From positions 1 to 6,927 of the forward strand of contig JAUXGF010000151.1 in NCBI GenBank assembly GCA_030622395.1: a DNA stretch of 6,927 bases, in the 5' to 3' direction. Under the pieces are notes generated by a model, which did no database searches, had not been told where the DNA came from, and was given only the letters and a program-made list of their open reading frames with translations. The position numbers and the translations under genes are program-made. Positions within the stretch are counted from its first letter, which is position 1. Each line of letters opens with the position of its first letter. This stretch comes from Calditrichaceae bacterium. Lineage in GTDB: Bacteria > Calditrichota > Calditrichia > Calditrichales > Calditrichaceae. Of the stretch, positions 1-6,125 are shown piece by piece.

Positions 1-105
1 GAGACCGCTCCGCTTAACTCTGTAACCAGAAAAATATTATTCATAGTAGAGTTACTGAATCGCTCTCTGCGGATTACTCGTTGCAGAGTTAAGCGGAGCG
101 GTCTC
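1..105. repeat. Long inverted repeat upstream of the MmgE/PrpD gene
   Basis: Positions 1-22 are the exact reverse complement of 84-105. With one G-T pair the stem extends inward to 23-26 against 80-83, giving about 26 bp around a loop of roughly 53 bases. The left arm begins at the first base of the window, so the repeat may extend further upstream. Positions 46-70 also form an imperfect direct copy of 83-108: both share AGAGTTA at one end and CTCTGC at the other. The element could be a dispersed palindromic repeat, a small non-autonomous mobile element, or the folded 5' leader or 3' end of a transcript. The window alone cannot say whether it occurs elsewhere in the genome. Confidence 0.85.
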
Positions 106-117
106 TGCAACGTTTTT
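79..117 (+). terminator. Terminator-like hairpin in front of the MmgE/PrpD gene
   Basis: CGTTGCAGAG (79-88) is perfectly complementary to CTCTGCAACG (103-112). The loop is 14 bases and the stem is followed at once by five T residues (113-117), the form of a rho-independent terminator. It ends only 3 bases before the Shine-Dalgarno site of the gene at 130. It may end transcription of a gene lying upstream of the window, or act as a leader attenuator. The stem shares bases 80-88 and 103-105 with the longer 1-26/80-105 pairing, so the two folds exclude each other. Confidence 0.5.
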
Positions 118-129
118 AACGGAGGTAAA

Positions 130-1500
130 ATGGAAAACATAACTTATAAACTGGCTCAATTTACAAAACATTTAAAATATGAACACCTTACACAGGAAAC
201 TATCACTAATGTAAAGCGTTTTTTGTTGGATTCGATTGGTTGCGCTTACGGCGGTAGTCAGACTGAAGACGTGAAAATCATGCTTGATTTCTATAATGAG
301 ATGGGCGGAAAAGAGGAAGCGGCGGTCATTAATTCCAATCAAAAGCTGCCTATGATTAATCAATGTTTATTAAACTCTTTAATGATCCGCGCATTGGATT
401 ATAATGATATTTACTGGGAACAGGATCCATCCCATCCCAGCGATCTGATTCCTGCGGCATTGACTCCAGCCGAGGTTCTGCATAAAAGCGGGAAAGATTT
501 GATTACCGCAATTGTTTTAGCTTATGAATGGGAACAGCGGTTATGTGAATTTGCCATCCCCGGTATTCGTGAAACAAAGTGGCACCATGCAACGCTTACT
601 CAATTTGCCTCACCGCTGGCAGCCGCTAAAATTTTAGACTTGACTGTAGAGCAAATGGTTTATGCCATCGGAATTTCCGGCAGTCATAATTTAACCCTGG
701 GCGCAGTGACAGCCGGGAATTTAACAATGATGAAAAACGCTGTAGATCCTATGGCGACCCAAGCCGGCTTATATTCTGCCCTGTTAGCTCAACGCGACTA
801 CGAAGGTCCTGCACATGTGATAGACGGTAAAGAAGGTCTGGTCGATACATTCAAAAGTAATAAATTTGAACTGAATATTCTCACCGACGGTCTGGGCGAA
901 ACATTTCGGATCAATCGCTGCTCGATGAAGGCTTTCCCTACCGAAGCCTTAACCCACACGCCAATGTCGGCGGTTATTAAATTAATGCGGGACAACAATA
1001 TTGATAAATCGGACGTCAAGCAAGTAACCATCGAAACGGTAGCCCGCGCCGCGGATATTTTATCCGATCCATCCAAGTATGATCCGAAAACGCGCGAAAC
1101 GGCTGATCACAGTCTGCCATACTGTTTATCGGTTTGCATTGTTGACGGCACAGCCACGCCCGCCTCATTTAGTGAAGAAAAAATCCTCGATCCGGAAATC
1201 CGTTCATTCCTGCCCAAAATAAAGGTGGTCGCTAATCCGGAATTCGAAAAGACATTCCCTAAACTAAAACAGGCTGGGGCTGAAATCATTACAAATAATG
1301 GCAAGTCTTTTAAAATTACGCTCGACTATCCTCTCGGCGATTACCGTGAGCCGATGGACGAAACAACCCTGCTTAAGAAATTTGACGCTATGGTTTTACC
1401 GGTCACCGGTCAATCTAAACGGGATGAAATTGTAGACGCTGTTATGAATATTGATAAAGAAAACGATGTGGCAGATTTAATGAAGCTTTTGGCAAAATAG
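130..1500 (+). CDS. MmgE/PrpD family protein (2-methylcitrate dehydratase-like)
   Basis: This is a 456-residue cytoplasmic protein of the MmgE/PrpD family, whose members include 2-methylcitrate dehydratase (PrpD), cis-aconitate decarboxylase and iminodisuccinate epimerase. The ATG follows GGAGGT (121-126) after three bases. Family landmarks in order are DSIGCAYGG (34-42); RALDYND (87-93) with HPSD (102-105); SGKDLITAIVLAYEWEQRL (120-138); WHHAT (151-155); MMKNAVDPMATQAG (200-213), with K202 at the usual lysine position; KAFPTEALTH (267-276); and HSLPY (327-331). By eye, H102, K202, K267, H276 and Y331 match residues lining the active site in cis-aconitate decarboxylase, which suggests a working enzyme. 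The length is close to that of PrpD proteins and the gene looks intact. No prpB, prpC or other methylcitrate-cycle gene is adjacent, so the substrate cannot be named and no gene symbol is given. No signal peptide is seen. A probable terminator follows directly, so on its 3' side the gene is not part of an operon. Confidence 0.93.
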   Translation: MENITYKLAQFTKHLKYEHLTQETITNVKRFLLDSIGCAYGGSQTEDVKIMLDFYNEMGGKEEAAVINSNQKLPMINQCLLNSLMIRALDYNDIYWEQDPSHPSDLIPAALTPAEVLHKSGKDLITAIVLAYEWEQRLCEFAIPGIRETKWHHATLTQFASPLAAAKILDLTVEQMVYAIGISGSHNLTLGAVTAGNLTMMKNAVDPMATQAGLYSALLAQRDYEGPAHVIDGKEGLVDTFKSNKFELNILTDGLGETFRINRCSMKAFPTEALTHTPMSAVIKLMRDNNIDKSDVKQVTIETVARAADILSDPSKYDPKTRETADHSLPYCLSVCIVDGTATPASFSEEKILDPEIRSFLPKIKVVANPEFEKTFPKLKQAGAEIITNNGKSFKITLDYPLGDYREPMDETTLLKKFDAMVLPVTGQSKRDEIVDAVMNIDKENDVADLMKLLAK

Positions 1501-1518
1501 GTTTAAATTAGTTAAAAG

Positions 1519-1560
1519 CTCTGCCCGGACAGTTTCCTTTAGGCGGAGTGTTTTATTTTA
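1519..1560 (+). terminator. Probable rho-independent terminator after the MmgE/PrpD gene
   Basis: CTCTGCC (1519-1525) pairs with GGCGGAG (1542-1548), with one G-T pair among seven. A short inner stem, GGA (1527-1529) with TCC (1535-1537), is possible. The hairpin is followed by TGTTTTATTTTA, a T-rich tract starting at 1549. It sits 18 bases after the stop codon, as expected for a gene-end terminator. The stem is of modest strength. Confidence 0.6.
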
Positions 1561-1577
1561 ATAATAGTTCAGCGGGT

Positions 1578-1678
1578 GAAGAATTGGAGTAATGGAGAGC
1601 GACCTCAAAGGTTTTCCCAAACCTTTGAGGTCTTTGAAGAATTGGTGAAGAAGGAGTAATGGATTGGAGAAGAATTGG
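1578..1678 (+). repeat. Short dispersed direct repeats (GAAGAATTGG and GGAGTAATGGA)
   Basis: GAAGAATTGG occurs three times, at 1578-1587, 1636-1645 and 1669-1678. GGAGTAATGGA occurs twice, at 1586-1596 and 1653-1663. The purine-rich text between them is low in complexity and shows no credible coding. The 14-bp hairpin at 1601-1632 lies between the first and second copies. This looks like degenerate intergenic repeat DNA rather than a regulatory array. Confidence 0.6.
1601..1632. repeat. Perfect 14-bp hairpin (GACCTCAAAGGTTT palindrome)
   Basis: GACCTCAAAGGTTT (1601-1614) is exactly complementary to AAACCTTTGAGGTC (1619-1632), with a four-base loop TCCC. From memory, very similar palindromes recur between genes in Bacteroidota and related genomes. 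It could be a dispersed palindromic unit or a transcript-end stabiliser. Only TTT follows it, so it is not a classical terminator. Confidence 0.85.
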
Positions 1679-1700
1679 GATTATGGATTGTCTACTTATC

Positions 1701-1796
1701 CAAACCCACCCCTAACCCCTCCCAAGAGGGGCATTTGTCTTATTCCCCTCTTGCTCCGCAGGAGTTCCTGTGGAAGGAGAGTTAGGGGTGGGTTCT
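1701..1796. repeat. Composite palindromic element (AACCCACCCCTAAC ends)
   Basis: AACCCACCCCTAAC (1703-1716) is the exact reverse complement of GTTAGGGGTGGGTT (1781-1794). Inside it, CAAGAGGGG (1723-1731) pairs with CCCCTCTTG (1745-1753), and a further small CTCC/GGAG hairpin lies near 1754-1764. The result is a branched, cruciform-like element of about 95 bases, strongly strand-skewed (C-rich left, G-rich right). I recognise this text as a widespread intergenic repeat in FCB-group genomes, but that is from memory. It ends about 98 bases before the start of the patatin gene. A short open frame across it (1664-1909) is an artefact of the repeat. Confidence 0.85.
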
Positions 1797-1893
1797 CTCG
1801 CGTTGTTCAAATTTTCACCCAACTAACTGAGGGATTACTTATCATTTACTTATATTGTTGTATATTTTGTTGTTCTTCAATAAATTCATTTTT

Positions 1894-4566
1894 ATGTATA
1901 AATCTTTAAACAAAAAAATTAATAACCCTAGTATTTTACAAACAATCGCGCTTATATTCGGGCTGCTAATTTCAGCGCCGCTGTATGCCGGTGAAATATA
2001 TACCAAATCTATTTTATTTGAAAAAGATAAGATTAAAATTCAAGTCAATGAAAATGAAAGCGTCCGCCCTAAAGTCGGATTGGTTCTAAGCGGCGGGGGA
2101 GCGCGGGGCGTCGTTCATATCGGCGTTTTAAAAGCGCTTGAAAAGAATAATATTCCGCTCGACTTAACCGTCGGAACGAGTGTCGGAAGCGTTATAGGCG
2201 GTTTATATGCATCCGGATATTCGCCGGATCAAATTGCAAATATTATGGGATCTATTGATTGGAATGATATTTACCGTGATGAAACACAGCGCACGTCTCT
2301 TTTTTTGCAGCAGAAAGGCGAACAAGACCGCTATTTGCTGCCAATCCGGTTTAACGGTTTAAGCCCTTATATCCCCACTGCATTTTCGCCCGGGCAAAAA
2401 GTATTAACAATCCTTTCGGATTTATTCTTAAAAGCGCAATACCAGGCAAGGAATAACTTTGATAATCTAAAAACGCCTTTTCGTGTGGTTACTACAGATT
2501 TAATCTCCGGGAAACGGGTTGTGTTAAAAGAGGGAAATTTAGCGGAGAGTATTAACGCGTCATTAGCTGTTCCTTTGCTGTTTGCGCCGGTTGCTATAGA
2601 TAGTATGCTGCTTGTAGACGGCGGACTGCGATCAAATTTACCTGTTGACGTTGCTAAAGAAACGGGTATGGATATCGTTATCGCTGTGGATGTTACCTCC
2701 CGGCTGCGCTCCCGCGATGAATTGAATGCGCCATGGGAAATCGCCGACCAGGTGACTACCATAATGTCTGTCCCCTCAAGAAAGTTACAGCAGCGGCAAG
2801 CGGATATTTTAATTCAGCCGGAGTTGGGGGATTTTTCAAATACCGATTTTAAGCGCCTTAATGAAATGGTTGAAGCCGGCGAGAAAGCCGCAGAAAATAA
2901 AATCAATGAAATTAAAAAACAGATATATAAAGGGAATAAGACAGAAAATAAACAGTATTTAATCCAAAAGGTAAAATTCAATTGTGAAGAAAATGTTTTG
3001 CCTGTTACGCTTTTTGAAAAATTATCAGTGCGCAACGGTAAAATAATCTCTTCAACGGATATTTTAGAGGATTTAGATATTCTTATTAAAAGCGGCGCTT
3101 ATCGAAAAGTGGAAGCAGAGTTCGATACTATAAATCAAGCTGCGATTGTAACTTTTAAACTGGATCGTTTTTCAATTATTAAAGAGATAGATTTTACCGG
3201 CAATAAACAGTTTTCCGGCACAGATTTAAACGCCGTTATTTTTACCGGACAGGGCGGGCGTTTAAATTCCAATACTTTGCGCGCCGATTTGGACCGGATT
3301 ATGCGCTTATACAGGAAGGGCGGCTTTGCCCTGATGCGTATCAAACAAATTGATTGGAATAATGCAGCCGGGATACTGCAAATAGAAATTGATGAAGGGC
3401 GGATCGGTAATATCCTTATTACCGGTAATGATAAAACAAAAGATTATGTTATTCTTCGCGAGTTTTCCGCTCAAAAAGGAAAAGTTTTCAACTGGATAGT
3501 TGTGCATAAGGCAATCCAAAATGTTTATTCGACGCAACTGTACGAACGGGTTAATGTTGATATTGTCGAAGAAGAAGGTGAGAATAATCTTATCATAAAA
3601 GTAAAGGAAAAATCATCGCTTGTCATGCATCTCGGTGGTAAGCTTGATCTGGAACGCAAGGCGCAGGCTTATATTGAATTTGGGGATGAAAGTTTTTTAG
3701 GGACGGCTATAAAAACATCGTTTATATCGAGAATAGGAGCGCGTGACAAACATTTTGGTTTGAAGATTCGGGATGACCGGATATTTACCACTCATTTCAC
3801 TTTTGCGTTGAATGGATATTACAATTGGGAAGTCAATCCTATATATATTGAGAGAAATCTTACCGGCGAGTACCAGGAAGAACGGCGTGGAATTCGTTTT
3901 CAGGCTGGCTGGCAGATGCAGCGGCTCGGACAATTGATTGCCGAACTGCGTATGGAGAATATTAAGGATAAACGTTTTTCAGGATATTTTGATTTATCGC
4001 AAAATGTTGAATTACGCACTTTTGCCATTCGTTCTATTACGGATAAACGTGATCGAATTGATTTTCCTACTAAAGGTATTTACAACTACTGGTTGTGGGA
4101 ATCAGGTAATAAATTGATTTTGGACAGTCAGGAACCGTATACCAAAGCGATAATTAATTTAGAAGGATTTTATACTCTTAATAATGTACATACATTACAT
4201 TTAAGGCTGCTTGCAGGCGTTGGAGATAAAACATTGCCTTTTTCTGAAAATTTTCGCATGGGCGGGCTTCACAGTTTTTATGGTTTGCATGAAAATGAAT
4301 ATTTTGGCAAACAGCTTTTTATCACTAATATTGAATACCGTCTTAAGCTGCCTATTAAGATGATCGGCGGCAGCTATTTTTCAATGCGCTACGATTTTGC
4401 CGGGATTTGGGACGACCCTGCTCTCATTTTTACTTCAGATGATTTTTTCTCGGCGCTTGGCGGCTGCCTGGCTTTCGATACTATGCTCGGTCCTTTATAT
4501 TTTGCCTGGGGAAGAATAACACGCGGTTATTCGGCAGGTTATATTTCCTGGGGATTTAATTTTTGA
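1894..4566 (+). CDS. Secreted patatin-like phospholipase with POTRA repeats and outer-membrane barrel (PlpD-like)
   Basis: This 890-residue protein is a predicted type Vd autotransporter: a lipid acyl hydrolase carried by its own Omp85-type barrel. ATG 1894 is chosen because it puts a clean signal peptide at the N-terminus (basic KSLNKK, hydrophobic core, cut near APLYA/GE at about residue 30). The in-frame TTG at 1855 would add 13 hydrophobic residues ahead of it. The patatin domain spans about 60-265: GGGARG oxyanion loop at 67-72, nucleophile S96 in GTSVG, and catalytic D242 in DGG, so the Ser-Asp dyad is intact. Three POTRA-like repeats follow at about 355-425, 426-502 and 503-578, the second and third opening with IDFTGNKQF and ILITGND. 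Residues from about 580 to the final Phe form the beta-barrel. P. aeruginosa PlpD has one POTRA, so three is long. The barrel-loop arginine of the Omp85 VRGF/Y motif is Tyr here (SFYGL, 794-798), which may be normal for patatin-fused barrels. No strong Shine-Dalgarno site is visible. Confidence 0.93.
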   Translation: MYKSLNKKINNPSILQTIALIFGLLISAPLYAGEIYTKSILFEKDKIKIQVNENESVRPKVGLVLSGGGARGVVHIGVLKALEKNNIPLDLTVGTSVGSVIGGLYASGYSPDQIANIMGSIDWNDIYRDETQRTSLFLQQKGEQDRYLLPIRFNGLSPYIPTAFSPGQKVLTILSDLFLKAQYQARNNFDNLKTPFRVVTTDLISGKRVVLKEGNLAESINASLAVPLLFAPVAIDSMLLVDGGLRSNLPVDVAKETGMDIVIAVDVTSRLRSRDELNAPWEIADQVTTIMSVPSRKLQQRQADILIQPELGDFSNTDFKRLNEMVEAGEKAAENKINEIKKQIYKGNKTENKQYLIQKVKFNCEENVLPVTLFEKLSVRNGKIISSTDILEDLDILIKSGAYRKVEAEFDTINQAAIVTFKLDRFSIIKEIDFTGNKQFSGTDLNAVIFTGQGGRLNSNTLRADLDRIMRLYRKGGFALMRIKQIDWNNAAGILQIEIDEGRIGNILITGNDKTKDYVILREFSAQKGKVFNWIVVHKAIQNVYSTQLYERVNVDIVEEEGENNLIIKVKEKSSLVMHLGGKLDLERKAQAYIEFGDESFLGTAIKTSFISRIGARDKHFGLKIRDDRIFTTHFTFALNGYYNWEVNPIYIERNLTGEYQEERRGIRFQAGWQMQRLGQLIAELRMENIKDKRFSGYFDLSQNVELRTFAIRSITDKRDRIDFPTKGIYNYWLWESGNKLILDSQEPYTKAIINLEGFYTLNNVHTLHLRLLAGVGDKTLPFSENFRMGGLHSFYGLHENEYFGKQLFITNIEYRLKLPIKMIGGSYFSMRYDFAGIWDDPALIFTSDDFFSALGGCLAFDTMLGPLYFAWGRITRGYSAGYISWGFNF

Positions 4567-4695
4567 TTGGATTATAGCTGAAAATAATTTTAGTTCCTAT
4601 AGTTACAGTGCCAGGGGCACCAAAGAGAAAAAACACATTTTTCATTTTTTTCATATAATTTTTGACACTACCCGAAGGGTCCATCTAACATTTAG

Positions 4696-4769
4696 AATTT
4701 TATCCGTAGTTGAACCATAAACGCCCTTCGTGTGTTAAAAATATCTCTGGTTCAATTACGGATAAAATT
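4696..4769. repeat. 22-bp inverted repeat forming a long hairpin
   Basis: Positions 4696-4717 are complementary to 4748-4769 at 21 of 22 positions; the exception is a G-T pair. The 30-base loop is 4718-4747. An outer extension, GTCCA (4679-4683) with TGGAC (4774-4778), is possible across an internal loop. The loop text (CGCCCTTCGTGTGTTAAAA) resembles low-complexity intergenic repeats I have seen in FCB genomes. It may be a small non-autonomous mobile element or a dispersed palindromic unit. No target-site duplication is obvious. Confidence 0.8.
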
Positions 4770-5085
4770 AAGTTGGACGATGCTGAATTCTCTATCATAT
4801 TGGGCATTCAATATAACCCTGTTGGTAATAAAAATCATACTTGCAATGATCATTTTTTTGTTTCACTGCAAACTTCATATTTTTTTCACAATTTCGCAAC
4901 TGTTATTAATCTTTTTTCCGCCATTTATATTACACGTCAAGAATATCAATCGATACTAATAATGAGGATAATATGACAGCGAAGAACTATGAAAAAAGAA
5001 CTAAACCTTGCTGCAAAATAGCAAAGCCGGTTTACAACCACAACAGGCGGTCTGGCGCAGTGAATTGATATATTTTATTTTATAG

Positions 5086-5100
5086 TCCCGATGGTCGGGA
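5086..5100. repeat. Short TCCCGA/TCGGGA hairpin
   Basis: TCCCGA (5086-5091) and TCGGGA (5095-5100) form a 6-bp stem with a three-base loop TGG. On the plus strand it is followed by A residues, and on the minus strand by an A-rich stretch, so it lacks the T tract of an intrinsic terminator in either direction. It lies 50 bases upstream of the larger repeat at 5151-5234 and may belong to the same element. Confidence 0.5.
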
Positions 5101-5150
5101 AAAGCAATGATAAATTATCAGCCTAAAATCACAAAATACAAAAACCAAAA

Positions 5151-5234
5151 TACAAATAAATCTCAATTTACAAATTTCAATGACCCAAACATAAAAAACC
5201 ATCAGTTTTTGAAATTTGTGATTTATTATTTGTA
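5151..5234. repeat. AT-rich imperfect inverted repeat (ACAAATTTCAA core)
   Basis: ACAAATTTCAA (5170-5180) pairs exactly with TTGAAATTTGT (5209-5219). The outer parts, TACAAATAAATC (5151-5162) and GATTTATTATTTGTA (5220-5234), pair with a few gaps. Upstream text from about 5120 (AAAATCACAAAATACAAAAA) is of the same AT-rich type. From memory, almost identical text recurs as a dispersed hairpin in many uncultured bacterial genomes; its function is unknown. Confidence 0.7.
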
Positions 5235-5413
5235 CTTTTTAATACCAACATTAATTTACCCCGGTAAATAATATATTTGCGCATTTTCCAATCATATTAA
5301 TTTTTTATTTAACAGGGTTAATTTGCAAAGCTATGTTCTAATGAGCGGCTTTATTATCTTCGAACATCATCATGCAGCAGTTAGCCGGTTCTTTATTTTA
5401 GACTCAACATGAG

Positions 5414-6121
5414 TTATTCTTGTTGTTGTTCAAATTCTAAAACATGAGTTAAATGTCTTTCAGTACGGTCTTTAAAAACTACCCGGATTTTAATTTCAAA
5501 TGTTCCCCAGCCCTTTGCAGTTAAAGCAAAATTATTATCTTTTTTGAAAACCCGCCGTACAGGTTCCGGAAATGTAGGATGTAATATGTATTCAACATAT
5601 TCAATTTGCGAAAGTGTCTCCTCGTCCGTCTCGATAAAAACCGTCCACTCCCATACCCGGTTATTAAGATGTCTTGCAGTATTGTCCGCATTAATCTCAC
5701 CATACTCTGGAAGGGGAGGTCTATTTACCTCTATTCCCTCTTCACTCCTCTCTTCCAAATTTAACCAATGTTCAAAATACATTTTCCGGCCATTTTTAAA
5801 TACTATCTTAACAAAAATATTAAATTCACCCCATCCATTGGAAGAGAGGGCAAAATTAGTATCATGGTCACGAATAATTTGTACCGGATTGGGTATGGAA
5901 GGGTGAAGCGTATATTCCACATATTTGATGGTTTTCAGGAAAGGCGCCTCTGCCACAAGAAAAACAGTCCACTCATAACGCCCGGAACCCACATACTTTG
6001 CCGTATTTTCTATCCGTACATCCTGGGCAAGCGCATAATCCGGTATGCAAATAGCCAAGACCAAAGAAAGATGAAATAAAACCGTAAAAATAGTATTTGC
6101 CAAACGGGAATTAGTCATCAT
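5414..6121 (-). CDS. Exported protein with two tandem YEATS-like (pYEATS) domains
   Basis: This 235-residue protein has an N-terminal signal peptide (about 1-32, cut after ALA) followed by two copies of one domain, at about 39-125 and 147-233. The copies align with a constant 108-residue offset and no gaps: W51/W159, VEY 68-70/176-178, LHP 72-74/180-182, FAL 90-92/198-200, GWG 96-98/204-206, F100/F208. The text LHP-x-x-P-x-PV followed by GWGxF closely matches the YEATS fold as seen in GAS41 and AF9, where LHExF and G(W/Y)xxF build the acyl-lysine pocket. Domain 2 keeps the full aromatic set (H181, F184, W205, F208); domain 1 has I76 in place of the first Phe. A Pro-rich linker (134-140) separates them. 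C25 lacks a proper lipobox, so a soluble periplasmic product is more likely than a lipoprotein. The ligand is unknown. It is the second gene of an operon with the two-TM gene. No catalytic domain is present. Confidence 0.88.
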   Translation of the reverse strand: MMTNSRLANTIFTVLFHLSLVLAICIPDYALAQDVRIENTAKYVGSGRYEWTVFLVAEAPFLKTIKYVEYTLHPSIPNPVQIIRDHDTNFALSSNGWGEFNIFVKIVFKNGRKMYFEHWLNLEERSEEGIEVNRPPLPEYGEINADNTARHLNNRVWEWTVFIETDEETLSQIEYVEYILHPTFPEPVRRVFKKDNNFALTAKGWGTFEIKIRVVFKDRTERHLTHVLEFEQQQE

Positions 6122-6125
6122 ATTT

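Larger units (their letters stand above)
4567..5413. other. Long intergenic region between convergent genes, no convincing gene
   Basis: About 850 bases separate the stop codons of the plus-strand patatin gene and the minus-strand YEATS-like gene. The region is AT-rich and holds hairpin repeats at 4696-4769, 5086-5100 and 5151-5234. It also has small stems: GTGCC/GGCAC at 4608-4620 (5 bp, not followed by a T tract) and TTTACC/GGTAAA at 5255-5268. Open frames here (for example 4710-4976) give low-complexity translations with no recognisable domain. A 31-codon frame at 4973-5068 has a GAGGA four bases upstream but nothing else in its favour. No tRNA, rRNA or CRISPR array is seen. It reads as a dump of palindromic repeats between convergent genes, with no strong terminator for either. 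Confidence 0.7.

Noticed and set aside
1664..1909. 81-codon plus-strand open frame before the patatin gene
   Set aside because: It runs straight through the palindromic repeat, translates to proline/arginine-rich repeat text (NPPLTPPKRG), and overlaps the real start of the next gene.
4608..4620. Terminator for the patatin gene at the GTGCC/GGCAC hairpin
   Set aside because: The stem is only 5 bp and is followed by an A-rich rather than a T-rich stretch.
4710..4976. Two overlapping plus-strand open frames (75 and 88 codons) in the intergenic region
   Set aside because: They start in the hairpin repeat at 4696-4769, have no Shine-Dalgarno site, and show no recognisable domain; the AT-rich composition explains the hydrophobic residues.
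4973..5068. 31-codon frame with GAGGA four bases upstream
   Set aside because: A short purine match and a short frame are expected by chance; no hydrophobic segment, motif or partner gene supports it.
5402..5414. Terminator for the minus-strand operon at the ACTCA/TGAGT hairpin
   Set aside because: The 5-bp stem overlaps the stop codon and lacks a T tract on the minus strand.
5544..6079. Plus-strand open frames of 103 and 120 codons opposite the YEATS-like gene
   Set aside because: They are antisense to a well-supported gene with signal peptide and conserved repeats, and their translations show no family features.
6025..6121. Lipoprotein signal (C25) in the YEATS-like protein
   Set aside because: The residues before C25 are L-A-I, and Ile at -1 does not fit a lipobox; a standard signal peptidase site (ALA before Q33) is better.
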